The translations under genes were made by a program, and so were the position numbers. From Rhodococcus sp. 14-2483-1-2 (GTDB taxonomy: Bacteria; Actinomycetota; Actinomycetes; Mycobacteriales; Mycobacteriaceae), in contig NZ_NPFW01000017.1 in the NCBI RefSeq assembly GCF_002259405.1, forward strand, positions 62,001 through 126,000: DNA of 64,000 nt, given 5' to 3'. Below the pieces are notes generated by a model. It did not search any database. It was not told where the DNA came from and saw only the letters and a list, made by a program, of their open reading frames with translations. This document shows, piece by piece, positions 1-9,232 of this stretch. Numbering within the stretch: position 1 is the first letter of the stretch; each line of letters starts with the position of its first letter.

Positions 1-759
1 TACACCGTTGTCGTCGTAGAGGTAGTCCGCACCCGAGATGTAATCGGCGCTGAGTCTGATCTCGTCGTGGTTGCGCTTGCCGTTGCGGTCCTCGGGACCA
101 TCGAAAGACGGGGGAGTGGGGTGTGACGCCAACACGTGCAGGGTCGTGCCGTTCACGTCGATCGGCACGTCCCAATGCGATTTGCTGGACAGTCGTAGGG
201 CGTCGGAGGCATCTCCGTAGTAGTCACGCGGCAGCAGGGAATCCGGCATGTCCTTCCACAGGAAGTTCTGGAACGTACGTACCGAATCGGTGGCGATCGG
301 ATACTTCGAGTACACGACCATCCCGTACTGGCCCGGGAACTGGCCGAACCCCCACGCATCACCCGGGCCGCCGAGTGTGCCGTCCCGGTCCAGGTCGAGT
401 CCCGAATCGACGCCCGTGTTCACCGGTGCAGTGAAGGAGTGCGGATACTGTCCGTCGAGATAGTTGTCGTTGAAGAGAGTCACCGCATCCTGGCCCGAGT
501 AGTCGAACTCGTTGACCAGCAACACATCCGGTGAGTTCGCGGCAATCACATCGGCAACCGCGCGAGCCTGTGCGTCCTCACCCTGCAGATCGGTCACCAG
601 CTGCCCGGCCACCGGCCGATTGAGGCTGGCATTGAACGTCGCCACGCGTACCGGCGTCGTAACGGCTTCGAGTCGGTCGGCATCAGGGTCGGACGAGGAG
701 CAACCAGCGGCCATGACGGCGAGGGTAACGGTGACGGCCACGAGTCTCGACATTCTCAC
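1..759 (-). CDS. Endonuclease/exonuclease/phosphatase-family lipoprotein, 3' part cut by window edge
   Basis: The gene runs leftward off the window, so about 253 N-terminal residues are visible. A short hydrophobic signal ends in a lipobox (AAGC, Cys20 from the GTG at 759), so the protein is probably exported and lipid-anchored. The mature part begins a DNase I-like fold: RVATFNAS, then DVLLVNEFDY, whose Glu is the expected metal ligand, and later HVLASHPTPPSFDGPEDRN. Family members hydrolyse phosphodiesters or phosphomonoesters; the substrate cannot be told. The start was set at GTG 759 because a TACGGT box lies 7 nt before it (leaderless); the in-frame ATG at 753 is the alternative. It is divergent from the acyl-CoA operon. 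Confidence 0.8.
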   Translation of the reverse strand, partial: MRMSRLVAVTVTLAVMAAGCSSSDPDADRLEAVTTPVRVATFNASLNRPVAGQLVTDLQGEDAQARAVADVIAANSPDVLLVNEFDYSGQDAVTLFNDNYLDGQYPHSFTAPVNTGVDSGLDLDRDGTLGGPGDAWGFGQFPGQYGMVVYSKYPIATDSVRTFQNFLWKDMPDSLLPRDYYGDASDALRLSSKSHWDVPIDVNGTTLHVLASHPTPPSFDGPEDRNGKRNHDEIRLSADYISGADYLYDDNGV

Positions 760-766
760 GGTCGTC

Positions 767-772
767 ACCGTA
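767..772 (-). promoter_or_regulatory. -10 box of a predicted leaderless promoter for the endonuclease-like lipoprotein
   Basis: TACGGT on the minus strand fits TANNNT and is followed after 7 nt by the GTG at 759. No Shine-Dalgarno is visible between them, so transcription probably starts at or next to the start codon. No convincing -35 was found. Confidence 0.45.
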
Positions 773-806
773 GAGACGGCAAGCGAACGCCAGGTTACGG
801 ATTAAC

Positions 807-824
807 AAGCAAGCGTGCTTGCTT
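807..824. promoter_or_regulatory. Palindromic operator candidate ahead of the acyl-CoA operon
   Basis: AAGCAAGCGTGCTTGCTT has two perfect 8-bp arms around a 2-bp centre. It lies between two divergent starts (759 minus, 854 plus), so it cannot terminate either gene even though a T run follows it. Symmetric sites of this size are typical TetR-family operators, and the downstream operon is followed by a TetR gene (10034-10663). That this TetR binds here is inference. Confidence 0.55.
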
Positions 825-853
825 TTTTCGAGACCTCCTGTGAAGCTGGGCTC

Positions 854-1666
854 ATGGCAGACCTCGACACTCTGGTCGACGACCTCCGCGCCGAGGGCAA
901 CGACCTCGATGCACTCGTGGCCGAGTTGACCCCGGACCAGTGGGCGACACCGACACCGGCCGCGGGCTGGACCGTCGCGCACCAGATCGCGCACCTCTCC
1001 TGGACCGATCACGTCGCGGAGCGGACCACGTCCGGCGCATCAGGCGATATCGAGGCCAAGGAAGAGTTCGCTCTCACTCTGAAGAAGGCGTGGGAAAACC
1101 CCACCGGCTTCGTCGACGAGGCCGCCGAGGAAGGATCTCGTGACCCCGACCTCCTGAGCGCATGGCGAACCCGACGGACCGCCATGACGGACGCGCTGAT
1201 GCAGGTGCCGTCCGGGATCAAGATCGACTGGTTCGGACCCCCGATGAGTGCGGCGTCCATGGCCACGGCGCGTCTGATGGAGACCTGGGCGCACGGTCAG
1301 GATGTCGCCGACGCGGTTGGCGTCACCCGCGTTCCCACCGACCGAATCCGCGCAGTCGCTCATATCGGCGTCCGCACACGGGATTTCGCCTACGCCGTCA
1401 ACCAGCAGGCTCCGCCGACCGAACCGTTTCGCGTCGAGCTCACCGCGCCGTCGGGAGAGCTCTGGACCTGGGGACCCGAGAACGCCGCCCAACGTGTGAG
1501 CGGTCCGGCGCTGGACTTCTGCCTTCTCGTCACCCAGCGTGCTCACCGCGACGACCTCGGCATTACGTCCGAGGGAGCCGACGCCGCGCATTGGCTCACC
1601 ATCGCCCAAGCCTTCGCAGGCCCTCCGGGAGCCGGACGGACACAGTCAGGACGAGAGCAAGCATGA
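854..1666 (+). CDS. TIGR03084-family (DinB-like, metal-binding) protein
   Basis: The 270-residue product belongs to the TIGR03084 group of the DinB/maleylpyruvate-isomerase-like fold. The N-terminal helices carry [14 protein letters not shown], with spaced histidines placed as in the family's metal site. Its reaction is not established; mycothiol-dependent enzymes share the fold. The ATG at 854 was preferred because the earlier in-frame GTG at 815 falls inside the palindromic operator. It is the first gene of the operon and overlaps the AtuA-like gene by 4 bases (ATGA), which indicates translational coupling and a role with the acyl-CoA enzymes downstream. Confidence 0.82.
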   Translation: MADLDTLVDDLRAEGNDLDALVAELTPDQWATPTPAAGWTVAHQIAHLSWTDHVAERTTSGASGDIEAKEEFALTLKKAWENPTGFVDEAAEEGSRDPDLLSAWRTRRTAMTDALMQVPSGIKIDWFGPPMSAASMATARLMETWAHGQDVADAVGVTRVPTDRIRAVAHIGVRTRDFAYAVNQQAPPTEPFRVELTAPSGELWTWGPENAAQRVSGPALDFCLLVTQRAHRDDLGITSEGADAAHWLTIAQAFAGPPGAGRTQSGREQA

Positions 1667-3357
1667 CCGTACGAATCGGCAACTGTTCGGGCTTCTACGG
1701 AGACCGTCTCTCCGCCATGCGAGAGATGCTCGAGGGCGGCGAACTCGATTACCTCACGGGTGATTACCTGGCCGAGCTGACGATGCTCATTCTCGGTCGC
1801 GATCGAATGAAGGACGCGACCCGTGGCTACGCCAAGACCTTTCTGCGGCAGGCCGAGGACTGCCTGGGGTTGGCACTGGACAAGGGTGTCAAGATCGTCG
1901 CCAACGCAGGCGGACTCAACCCCCGAGGCCTGGCCGAGGCACTGGAGAAGCTGGACTCCGGCGCGAAGATCGCGTACGTCGACGGTGACGACCTCCTCGG
2001 CCGAGCCACCGAACTCGGTCTCGGAAGCCCGCTGACCGCAAATGCCTACCTCGGAGCGTGGGGCATCGTCGAATGCCTGAACTCCGGGGCCGATGTCGTG
2101 GTCACCGGTCGCGTCACCGACGCCAGTGTCATTGTCGGGCCTGCAGCGGCCCACTTCGGTTGGACGCCGACCGATTACGACGCGTTGGCCGGGGCCGTGA
2201 TCGCCGGACATGTCATCGAATGCGGAACGCAGGCGACGGGTGGCAACTACTCGTTCTTCACCGAGATCGCGGACATGTCTCGTCCCGGATTCCCCATCGC
2301 CGAGATCGAGTCCGACGGTTCGTCCGTCATCACCAAGCACGAGGGCACCGGTGGGGCTGTCAGCGTCGGCACCGTGACCGCTCAGCTGCTGTACGAAATC
2401 ACCGGCGGGCGATACGCGAACCCCGACGTCACCGCGAGAATCGACACGGCGATCCTGGCGCAGGAGTCCAGTGATCGGGTGTCCATCACCGGCGTTACGG
2501 GGGAAGCCCCACCGCCCACCTACAAGGTCTCGCTCAACGCACTCGGCGGGTTCCGCAACGAATTCACGATGGTGCTCACCGGACTCGACATCGAAGCCAA
2601 AGCGGCACTGGCACAACGGCAATTCGAGTCCTGGCTCAAGGCCCGTCCCGCCGAGCTCGACTGGACCCTGGTGCGCACCGACAAGCCGGATGCCGAGACG
2701 GAGGAGACGGCCAGCGCCCTGCTGCGCTGTGTTGCCCGCGACAGCAACCCCGACGCTGTCGGACGTCAGTTCTCGGCCGTGGCAGTCGAACTCGCACTGG
2801 CCAGTTATCCCGGATTCTCGGTGACCGCGCCCCCCGGAAACGGAGCGCCCTACGGAGTGTTCACGGCAGGCTTCGTCGACGCGGCCGAGGTGCCACACGT
2901 CGCGCACCTGGCCGACGGGACCGAATGTGCCGTAGCTCCGTCGCAGCAGACGCAGGTACTGGAGCCCGTGAAAGAACCGGCGCTGCCTGCACCCAGAGCA
3001 CCCGAAGCGACCATCCGGCTTCCACTCGGAACCATCGCCGCGGCCCGTAGCGGCGACAAGGGCGGCAACGCCAACGTCGGAGTCTGGGTTCGCACCGACG
3101 ACGAATTCTCGTGGCTCGTGCACACATTGACGGTCGAGACTCTGAAACAGATGCTGCCCGAGGCAGAGCCGCTGACCGTCACCCGCCACGTACTGCCCAA
3201 TCTGCGGGCCCTGAATTTCGTCATCGAGGGCATCCTCGGTCAAGGCGTCGCCTCTCAGGCCCGATTCGATCCACAGGCCAAGGGACTCGGTGAATGGCTG
3301 CGGTCGCGGCACATCGACATCCCCGAAACGCTTGCCTACAAGGGAGAACTCGTATGA
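1663..3357 (+). CDS. AtuA-like acyclic terpene utilization family protein (DUF1446)
   Basis: The 564-residue product begins [19 protein letters not shown] and has the AtuA/DUF1446 layout: a large N-terminal domain (about residues 3-445) and a C-terminal AtuA-like ferredoxin-fold domain (about 460-560). AtuA is required for citronellol/geraniol breakdown in Pseudomonas, but its chemistry is unknown. The M. tuberculosis counterpart by position is Rv0976c, next to fadE13. It is joined by 4-base overlaps to the genes on both sides. The neighbours suggest a role on a branched acyl-CoA; the actual substrate is not visible. Confidence 0.88.
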   Translation: MTVRIGNCSGFYGDRLSAMREMLEGGELDYLTGDYLAELTMLILGRDRMKDATRGYAKTFLRQAEDCLGLALDKGVKIVANAGGLNPRGLAEALEKLDSGAKIAYVDGDDLLGRATELGLGSPLTANAYLGAWGIVECLNSGADVVVTGRVTDASVIVGPAAAHFGWTPTDYDALAGAVIAGHVIECGTQATGGNYSFFTEIADMSRPGFPIAEIESDGSSVITKHEGTGGAVSVGTVTAQLLYEITGGRYANPDVTARIDTAILAQESSDRVSITGVTGEAPPPTYKVSLNALGGFRNEFTMVLTGLDIEAKAALAQRQFESWLKARPAELDWTLVRTDKPDAETEETASALLRCVARDSNPDAVGRQFSAVAVELALASYPGFSVTAPPGNGAPYGVFTAGFVDAAEVPHVAHLADGTECAVAPSQQTQVLEPVKEPALPAPRAPEATIRLPLGTIAAARSGDKGGNANVGVWVRTDDEFSWLVHTLTVETLKQMLPEAEPLTVTRHVLPNLRALNFVIEGILGQGVASQARFDPQAKGLGEWLRSRHIDIPETLAYKGELV

Positions 3358-4502
3358 ACATCTGGACGACGCCCGAGCGTCAGCAGCTGCGCAAGACCGT
3401 CCGCAGTTTCGTCGAGCAGGACATCGCGCCGCACATGAATCAGTGGGAGACCGACGGAGAGATTCCGCGCGAACTGCACAAGAAGGCAGCCGCTCTGGGA
3501 CTGATCGGAGCAGGCTTCCCCGAGGACGTCGGCGGCGACGGTGGAGATCTGGCCGACGCGGTCGTGATCTGCGAGGAGATGCATCAGGCCGGTGCGTCCG
3601 GTGGACTGTTCGCATCGCTGTTCACCAGCGGAATTGCATTGCCGCACTTGGTGGCAGCGGGCGACGCCGATCAGATCGAGAAGTGGGTGCGGCCCACGCT
3701 GGCCGGGGAGAAGATCGGATCGCTCGCGATCACCGAGCCGGGTGGCGGTTCGGATGTCGGCCACCTCAGGACGAAGGCCGTCCGAGACGGCGAGCACTAC
3801 GTCGTCAACGGATCCAAGACGTACATCACCTCCGGATGCCGAGCCGATTTCATCGTCACCGCGGTCCGCACCGGCGGCGAGGGTGCAGCCGGTGTCTCGT
3901 TGCTCGTCATCGAGAAGGGCACGCCCGGGTTCGAGGTCACCAGCAAGCTCGACAAGATGGGCTGGCGCGCATCCGATACCGCCGAGCTCTCGTTCGTCGA
4001 CGCCCGCGTCCCGGTTGCCAACCTCGTCGGTGCCGAGAACAGCGGCTTCGCGCAGATCGCGCAGGCGTTTCTCACCGAGCGCATCGCCCTCGCCGCGCAG
4101 GCCTACGCCAGCGCACAGCGGTGCCTCGATCTGACGCTGCAGTGGGTCCGCGATCGTGAGACCTTCGGAAAGCCTCTCATCGCAAGGCAATCCGTACAGA
4201 ACACCGTGACCGAGATGGCGCGCAAGATCGACATCGCCCGCGTCTACACCCGGTCCCTCGTCGAGCGATCGCTCGAATCGAACGAGGACTTCATCGCCGA
4301 GGTCTGCTTCGCGAAGAACACGGCCGTCGAGTCCGGAGAGTGGGTCGCCAATCAAGCGGTGCAGCTCTTCGGCGGGCTCGGGTACATGCGCGAGAGCGAG
4401 GTCGAGCGGCAGTACCGCGATATGCGCATCCTCGGTATCGGCGGCGGGACGACCGAGATCCTCACCGGACTGGCAGCAAAACGATTGGGGTATCAGGCAT
4501 GA
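3354..4502 (+). CDS. Acyl-CoA dehydrogenase (FadE13-like)
   Basis: This 382-residue flavoenzyme should oxidise an acyl-CoA to the 2-enoyl-CoA, passing electrons to ETF. Family marks are SLAITEPGGGSDV (FAD/substrate loop), RDRETFGKPL, and AVQLFGGLGYMRE. The usual C-terminal catalytic Glu is absent: the segment reads ILGIGGGTTEI. A Glu in LTERIALAAQ (about residue 242) lies where isovaleryl-CoA dehydrogenase carries its base, so a branched-chain type is likely (inference). The gene is coupled by 4-base overlaps to the AtuA-like and carboxylase beta genes. Confidence 0.93.
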   Translation: MNIWTTPERQQLRKTVRSFVEQDIAPHMNQWETDGEIPRELHKKAAALGLIGAGFPEDVGGDGGDLADAVVICEEMHQAGASGGLFASLFTSGIALPHLVAAGDADQIEKWVRPTLAGEKIGSLAITEPGGGSDVGHLRTKAVRDGEHYVVNGSKTYITSGCRADFIVTAVRTGGEGAAGVSLLVIEKGTPGFEVTSKLDKMGWRASDTAELSFVDARVPVANLVGAENSGFAQIAQAFLTERIALAAQAYASAQRCLDLTLQWVRDRETFGKPLIARQSVQNTVTEMARKIDIARVYTRSLVERSLESNEDFIAEVCFAKNTAVESGEWVANQAVQLFGGLGYMRESEVERQYRDMRILGIGGGTTEILTGLAAKRLGYQA

Positions 4503-6097
4503 GCGTGCTGAAGTCCACCCTCGACACCGCGTCGGAACAGTATTCCGGTGCCACCGAGGCCATGCACACCAAGCTGGCCGAGATCGACGCCGAGCATTCG
4601 AAGGCTCTGCTCGGTGGCGGTCAGAAGTACGTCGAGCGACACAAGAAGCGCGGCAAGCTGCTCGCCCGCGAACGCATCGAGCTGCTGATCGACGAGGACT
4701 CCGCGTTTCTCGAACTGTGCCCACTCGCGGCCTGGGGCAGCGACTTTCCCGTCGGAGGCAGCACCGTCATGGGTATCGGCGTGGTGTGCGGCGTCGAATG
4801 CCTCATCGTGGCCAACGACCCGACGGTCCGCGGCGGGGCGAGCAACCCGTGGACCCTCAAGAAGGGTTTCCGCGGCAACGACATCGCCACGCAGAACCGG
4901 CTTCCGGTCATCTCACTCGTCGAGTCCGGTGGAGCCGATCTGCCGACGCAGAAGGAGGTGTTCATCCCCGGCGGTCGCATGTTCCGTGATCTGACGCAGC
5001 TCTCGGCGGCCGGCATCCCCACGATTGCCCTGGTGTTCGGTAACTCCACCGCCGGCGGCGCATACATACCCGGCATGTCCGATCATGTCGTCATGGTCAA
5101 GGAACGTTCCAAGGTGTTTCTTGCCGGCCCACCGCTGGTCAAGATGGCCACCGGCGAGGACTCGGACGACGAATCGCTCGGCGGTGCCGAGATGCACGCC
5201 CGAAAGTCGGGTCTCGCAGACTATTTCGCTGTCGACGAGCAGGACGCCATCCGCATCGGGCGCAGCATCGTCTCCCGGCTCAACTGGAAGAAGAAGGGCC
5301 CCGAGCCGCGCGCCGAGGTCATCGAGCCGCTGGCCGACCCCGAGGACCTGCTCGGCATCGTCCCCACAGATCTGAAGATCCCGTTCGACCCACGCGAGGT
5401 CATCGCCCGCATCGTCGACGGTTCCGATTTCGACGAGTTCAAGCCCATGTACGGCGGTTCGCTCGTCACCGGCTGGGCCGAGCTGCACGGATATCCGATC
5501 GGCATTCTGGCCAACGCCCGCGGTGTGCTGTTCAGCGAGGAATCACAGAAGGCGACGCAGTTCATTCAGCTCGCCAATCGCTCGAACACCCCACTTCTGT
5601 TCCTGCACAACACCACCGGATACATGGTCGGCAAGGAGTACGAGGAGGGCGGCATGATCAAACACGGTTCGATGATGATCAACGCCGTGTCCAACTCCAC
5701 GGTGCCGCACATCTCCATTCTGCTCGGTGCGTCCTACGGAGCCGGTCACTACGGCATGTGCGGACGCGCGTTCGATCCGCGATTCCTCTTCGCCTGGCCG
5801 TCCAGCAAGTCCGCCGTCATGGGCGGCGCGCAGCTCGCCGGTGTCATCTCCATCGTCGGACGCGCCGCTGCCGAAGCTCGTGGACAAGCCTTCGACGCCG
5901 AAGCCGATGCCGGCATGCGCGCGATGATCGAAGGCCAGATCGAGGCCGAGTCGATGCCGATGTTCCTCTCCGGACGCCTCTACGACGACGGCGTCATCGA
6001 CCCCCGTGATACCCGCACGGTGGTGGGAATGTGCCTGTCGGCCATCGCCACCGCCCCGATCGAAGGCACCGCCAACTTCGGTGTCTTCCGGATGTGA
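4499..6097 (+). CDS. Acyl-CoA carboxylase beta subunit (carboxyltransferase, AccD2-like)
   Basis: The 532-residue subunit transfers carboxyl from carboxybiotin to an acyl-CoA. Both crotonase-like halves are present, with GGADLPTQKEVF and TAGGAYIPGMSDH in the N-terminal half, and LLFLHNTTGYMVG and GASYGAGHYGMCGRAFDPRF in the C-terminal half. These fit the methylcrotonyl/geranyl-CoA carboxylase side of the family better than the propionyl-CoA side. It pairs with the biotin subunit starting 4 nt downstream. Position matches accD2 (Rv0974c), whose substrate is not settled to my knowledge. Confidence 0.94.
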   Translation: MSVLKSTLDTASEQYSGATEAMHTKLAEIDAEHSKALLGGGQKYVERHKKRGKLLARERIELLIDEDSAFLELCPLAAWGSDFPVGGSTVMGIGVVCGVECLIVANDPTVRGGASNPWTLKKGFRGNDIATQNRLPVISLVESGGADLPTQKEVFIPGGRMFRDLTQLSAAGIPTIALVFGNSTAGGAYIPGMSDHVVMVKERSKVFLAGPPLVKMATGEDSDDESLGGAEMHARKSGLADYFAVDEQDAIRIGRSIVSRLNWKKKGPEPRAEVIEPLADPEDLLGIVPTDLKIPFDPREVIARIVDGSDFDEFKPMYGGSLVTGWAELHGYPIGILANARGVLFSEESQKATQFIQLANRSNTPLLFLHNTTGYMVGKEYEEGGMIKHGSMMINAVSNSTVPHISILLGASYGAGHYGMCGRAFDPRFLFAWPSSKSAVMGGAQLAGVISIVGRAAAEARGQAFDAEADAGMRAMIEGQIEAESMPMFLSGRLYDDGVIDPRDTRTVVGMCLSAIATAPIEGTANFGVFRM

Positions 6098-6101
6098 AGC
6101 C

Positions 6102-8075
6102 ATGACCGTAAGGTCCGTCCTCGTAGCCAACCGCGGCGAAATTGCCCGCCGCGTCTTCACTACCTGCCGCGCCGAAGGCATCGACACCGTCGCGGTGTTC
6201 TCCGACGCAGACGCCAATTCCCCGCACGTGCGTGAGGCCGACTCGGCAGTGCGGCTGCCCGGAAACAGTTCGGCCGAGACGTACCTGCGCGGCGAGCTCG
6301 TCATCGCGGCAGCCGCGGCCGCCGGAGCCGACGCCGTGCATCCGGGATACGGATTCCTCTCCGAGAACGCCGATTTCGCGCAGCAGGTGCAGAACGCCGG
6401 CCTGACGTGGATCGGGCCGCCCGTCAAGGCTATCGAACTGATGGGCTCGAAGGTCGAGTCCAAGAAGATGATGGCCGACGCCGGAGTGCCGGTGCTGACC
6501 CAGCTCGATCCCGAGTCGGTCACCGAGAACGAGCTTCCGGTGCTGATCAAGGCGTCCGCGGGCGGCGGCGGGCGCGGCATGCGCATCGTGCGCAACCTCG
6601 AGAACCTGGAGTCGGAGCTCGAAGCAGCCGGGCGCGAGGCACTCTCGGCATTCGGCGACGGAACGGTGTTCGTCGAGCGGTACATCGAGACCGGTCGGCA
6701 CATCGAAGTACAGGTCATGGCAGACAGATTCGGCACGGTGTGGACGGTGGGCGAGCGCGAGTGCTCGATCCAACGCAGACATCAGAAGGTCGTCGAGGAA
6801 GCACCGTCGCCGCTCGTCGAACGCATCGACGGCATGCGCGAGAAGCTCTTCCATGCGGCGACGCTGGCCACCGAGGCCATCGGCTACGAGGGTGCGGGCA
6901 CCGTCGAATTCCTCGCCGACGAGAAGGGCAACTTCTTCTTTCTCGAGATGAACACGCGTCTGCAGGTGGAGCACCCGGTCACCGAGTGCACGACCGGACT
7001 CGACCTGGTGGCCTTGCAGATCAGGGTCGCCGCGGGGGAGCGGTTGCCCGCCGAGCAGCCGAAGACGCGTGGCCACTCCATCGAAGTTCGCCTCTACGCG
7101 GAGGATCCGGCCCAGGACTGGCAGCCGCAGAGCGGTGCCGTACACCGGTTCGAGATACCCGGTGTCCAGTTCGAGGTGCTCGCGAAGTCCGGCATCAGAG
7201 TCGACTCCGGCGTCGAGACCGGCAGCGTGGTGGGAACTCACTACGACCCGATGCTCGCGAAGGTCATCTCGTTCGCGCAGACGCGGGATCAGGCTGCGAA
7301 TCTACTGGCGAAAGCGTTGCAGAAGGCCACCGTTCACGGCCTGAAGACCAACCGCGATCTGCTGGTCAACATCCTGCGGCACCCGGCATTCCTGGCCGGG
7401 GATACCGACACCGCCTTCTTCGACAGGCACGGGCTCGATGTCCTGGCTCAGCCGATCGCACACGGCCGGGCCGAGGAACTGTCGGCTCTCGCGGCTGCCT
7501 TGGCCGACGCGGCGAGCAACGTCGCGCGAGCGCGGGTGAACCGGGGACTGCCCGGTGGCTGGCGCAATCTTCGGTCCCAACCGCAGCGCAAGACGTACAA
7601 CGACATCACCGTCGAATATTCGATCGGACGCAGCGGACTCACCTCCTCGGTGGAGGGCGTCGACCTCGAGGGCGTCGAACTCGTCGTGCACACGCCGACC
7701 TCGGTGACGCTCGACGACAACGGAATTCGTCGCATCTTTCAGGTGAGCAGCTACGGATCGGACGTGTTCGTCGATTCTGCACTCGGTCCGGTCAGGTTGA
7801 TCAAGGCCCCGCGGTTCACCGACCCCACCGACGAGGTCGCGGCCGGTTCGTTGCTCGCACCGATGCCCGGCAGTGTCATCAGAATCGCTGCTGCGCAGGG
7901 CGATACCGTCACCGCCGGTCAGCCGATCCTGTGGCTCGAGGCGATGAAGATGGAACACACGGTCACCGCACCCGCGGACGGTGTGCTCACCGAGTTGAAC
8001 GTAGTGGAAGGTCAGCAAGTCGAAGTCGGCGCAGTTCTGGCCGTGGTCACCGAAAAGGGAGTGGAGCAAGTATGA
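6102..8075 (+). CDS. Biotin-dependent acyl-CoA carboxylase alpha subunit (AccA2-like)
   Basis: The 657-residue subunit combines biotin carboxylase and biotin carrier. It starts with VLVANRGEIARRV, has the ATP-grasp glycine loop KASAGGGGRGMR, the EMNTRLQVEHPVTE active-site segment, and ends with a biotinyl domain containing EAMKMEH, with the biotinylated Lys at residue 616. It carboxylates biotin with ATP and bicarbonate for the neighbouring beta subunit. The start is the ATG 4 nt after the beta-subunit stop. The 3' end overlaps the next dehydrogenase by 4 bases. Confidence 0.95.
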   Translation: MTVRSVLVANRGEIARRVFTTCRAEGIDTVAVFSDADANSPHVREADSAVRLPGNSSAETYLRGELVIAAAAAAGADAVHPGYGFLSENADFAQQVQNAGLTWIGPPVKAIELMGSKVESKKMMADAGVPVLTQLDPESVTENELPVLIKASAGGGGRGMRIVRNLENLESELEAAGREALSAFGDGTVFVERYIETGRHIEVQVMADRFGTVWTVGERECSIQRRHQKVVEEAPSPLVERIDGMREKLFHAATLATEAIGYEGAGTVEFLADEKGNFFFLEMNTRLQVEHPVTECTTGLDLVALQIRVAAGERLPAEQPKTRGHSIEVRLYAEDPAQDWQPQSGAVHRFEIPGVQFEVLAKSGIRVDSGVETGSVVGTHYDPMLAKVISFAQTRDQAANLLAKALQKATVHGLKTNRDLLVNILRHPAFLAGDTDTAFFDRHGLDVLAQPIAHGRAEELSALAAALADAASNVARARVNRGLPGGWRNLRSQPQRKTYNDITVEYSIGRSGLTSSVEGVDLEGVELVVHTPTSVTLDDNGIRRIFQVSSYGSDVFVDSALGPVRLIKAPRFTDPTDEVAAGSLLAPMPGSVIRIAAAQGDTVTAGQPILWLEAMKMEHTVTAPADGVLTELNVVEGQQVEVGAVLAVVTEKGVEQV

Positions 8076-9232
8076 GTTTCATCGAAACCGAAGAGCAGAA
8101 GGGTCTGCGCAACGCAGTCTCGTCACTCGGCAAGCGCTACAACTACATCGACTACGTCCTGCCGAAGGCGCGCAAGGGTGAGCCGCTGACCGAACTGTGG
8201 AACGAGGCGGGCAAGCTCGGTTTCCTCGGCGTCAACCTGCCCGAGGAGTACGGCGGCGGTGGCGCAGGCATCTACGAACTCGCGCTCGTGCAGGAGGAGT
8301 TGGCCGCGCACGGAGCCGGTCTGCTGCTTGTCGTCGTCAGCCCGGCCATCTGCGGCACCATCATCGGTAAGTACGGCACACCGGATCAGAAGCAGGAGTG
8401 GCTCACCGCTCTCGCCGACGGTTCCAAGATCATGGTCTTCGGCATCACCGAACCCGACGCCGGATCCAACTCGCACCAGATCACCACCACGGCGCGTCGT
8501 GACGGTGACGAATGGATTCTCAAGGGCAACAAGATCTACATCTCCGGCGTGGATCAGGCCGATGCGGTTCTGATCGTCGCACGCACCGAGGATTCCAAGA
8601 CCGGCAAGCTCAAGCCGGCCCTGTTCATCGTGCCCACGGACGCTCCCGGTCTGCAGAAGACGCAGATGGAGATGGACATCGTCGAGCCCGATCATCAGTT
8701 CGTGCTGTTCCTCGACGACGTCAGGCTCCCCGCCGAGGCGCTCGTCGGTGAGGCCGATGCCGCCCTGATGCAGCTGTTCGCCGGCCTGAACCCCGAACGC
8801 ATTCTCGGTGCCGCGATGGCTGTCGGGATGGGTCGGTACGCCATCGATGCAGCGGTGAAGTACGCCAAGGAACGCACCGTATGGAAGACGCCGATCGGGG
8901 CTCACCAGGGTCTCTCTCATCCGTTGGCGCAGTGCAAGATCGAACTCGAGCTCGCCAAGCTGATGATGCAGAAGGCCGCCGTGCTCTACGACTCCGGCGA
9001 CGACTTCGGCGCTGCCGAGGCGGCGAACATGGCCAAATACGCTGCCGCCGAGGCCAGCATCAAGGCGCTCGATCAGGCGATCCAGACCCACGGTGGTGCC
9101 GGGTTGAGCAGTGAGTACGGCTTGGCTGCGATGCTCGGGGCCGCCCGTATCGCACGCGTTGCACCGGTGAGTCGGGAGATGATCCTCAACTTCGTGAGCC
9201 AGCACTCGCTCGGACTGCCGAGAAGCTACTGA
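8072..9232 (+). CDS. Acyl-CoA dehydrogenase (FadE12-like)
   Basis: A second 386-residue acyl-CoA dehydrogenase in the operon, only distantly like the first. It carries NLPEEYGGGGAGIYEL, MVFGITEPDAGSNSHQ (flavin/substrate loop) and IQTHGGAGLSSEYGLAAM. A Glu in LNPERILGAAMA (residue 242) is a candidate base, as in long-chain and isovaleryl types. Having two dehydrogenases, one before and one after the carboxylase, is the arrangement at fadE13/fadE12 in mycobacteria, and suggests two oxidation steps on related branched intermediates (inference). Confidence 0.93.
   Translation: MSFIETEEQKGLRNAVSSLGKRYNYIDYVLPKARKGEPLTELWNEAGKLGFLGVNLPEEYGGGGAGIYELALVQEELAAHGAGLLLVVVSPAICGTIIGKYGTPDQKQEWLTALADGSKIMVFGITEPDAGSNSHQITTTARRDGDEWILKGNKIYISGVDQADAVLIVARTEDSKTGKLKPALFIVPTDAPGLQKTQMEMDIVEPDHQFVLFLDDVRLPAEALVGEADAALMQLFAGLNPERILGAAMAVGMGRYAIDAAVKYAKERTVWKTPIGAHQGLSHPLAQCKIELELAKLMMQKAAVLYDSGDDFGAAEAANMAKYAAAEASIKALDQAIQTHGGAGLSSEYGLAAMLGAARIARVAPVSREMILNFVSQHSLGLPRSY

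Noticed and set aside
807-828. Stem-loop plus T run read as an intrinsic terminator
   Set aside because: It lies between two divergent starts, so no upstream transcript needs ending; an operator explains the symmetry better.
1543-3615. 690-codon open frame on the minus strand
   Set aside because: Antisense shadow of the AtuA-like gene caused by high GC third positions; no recognisable domain.
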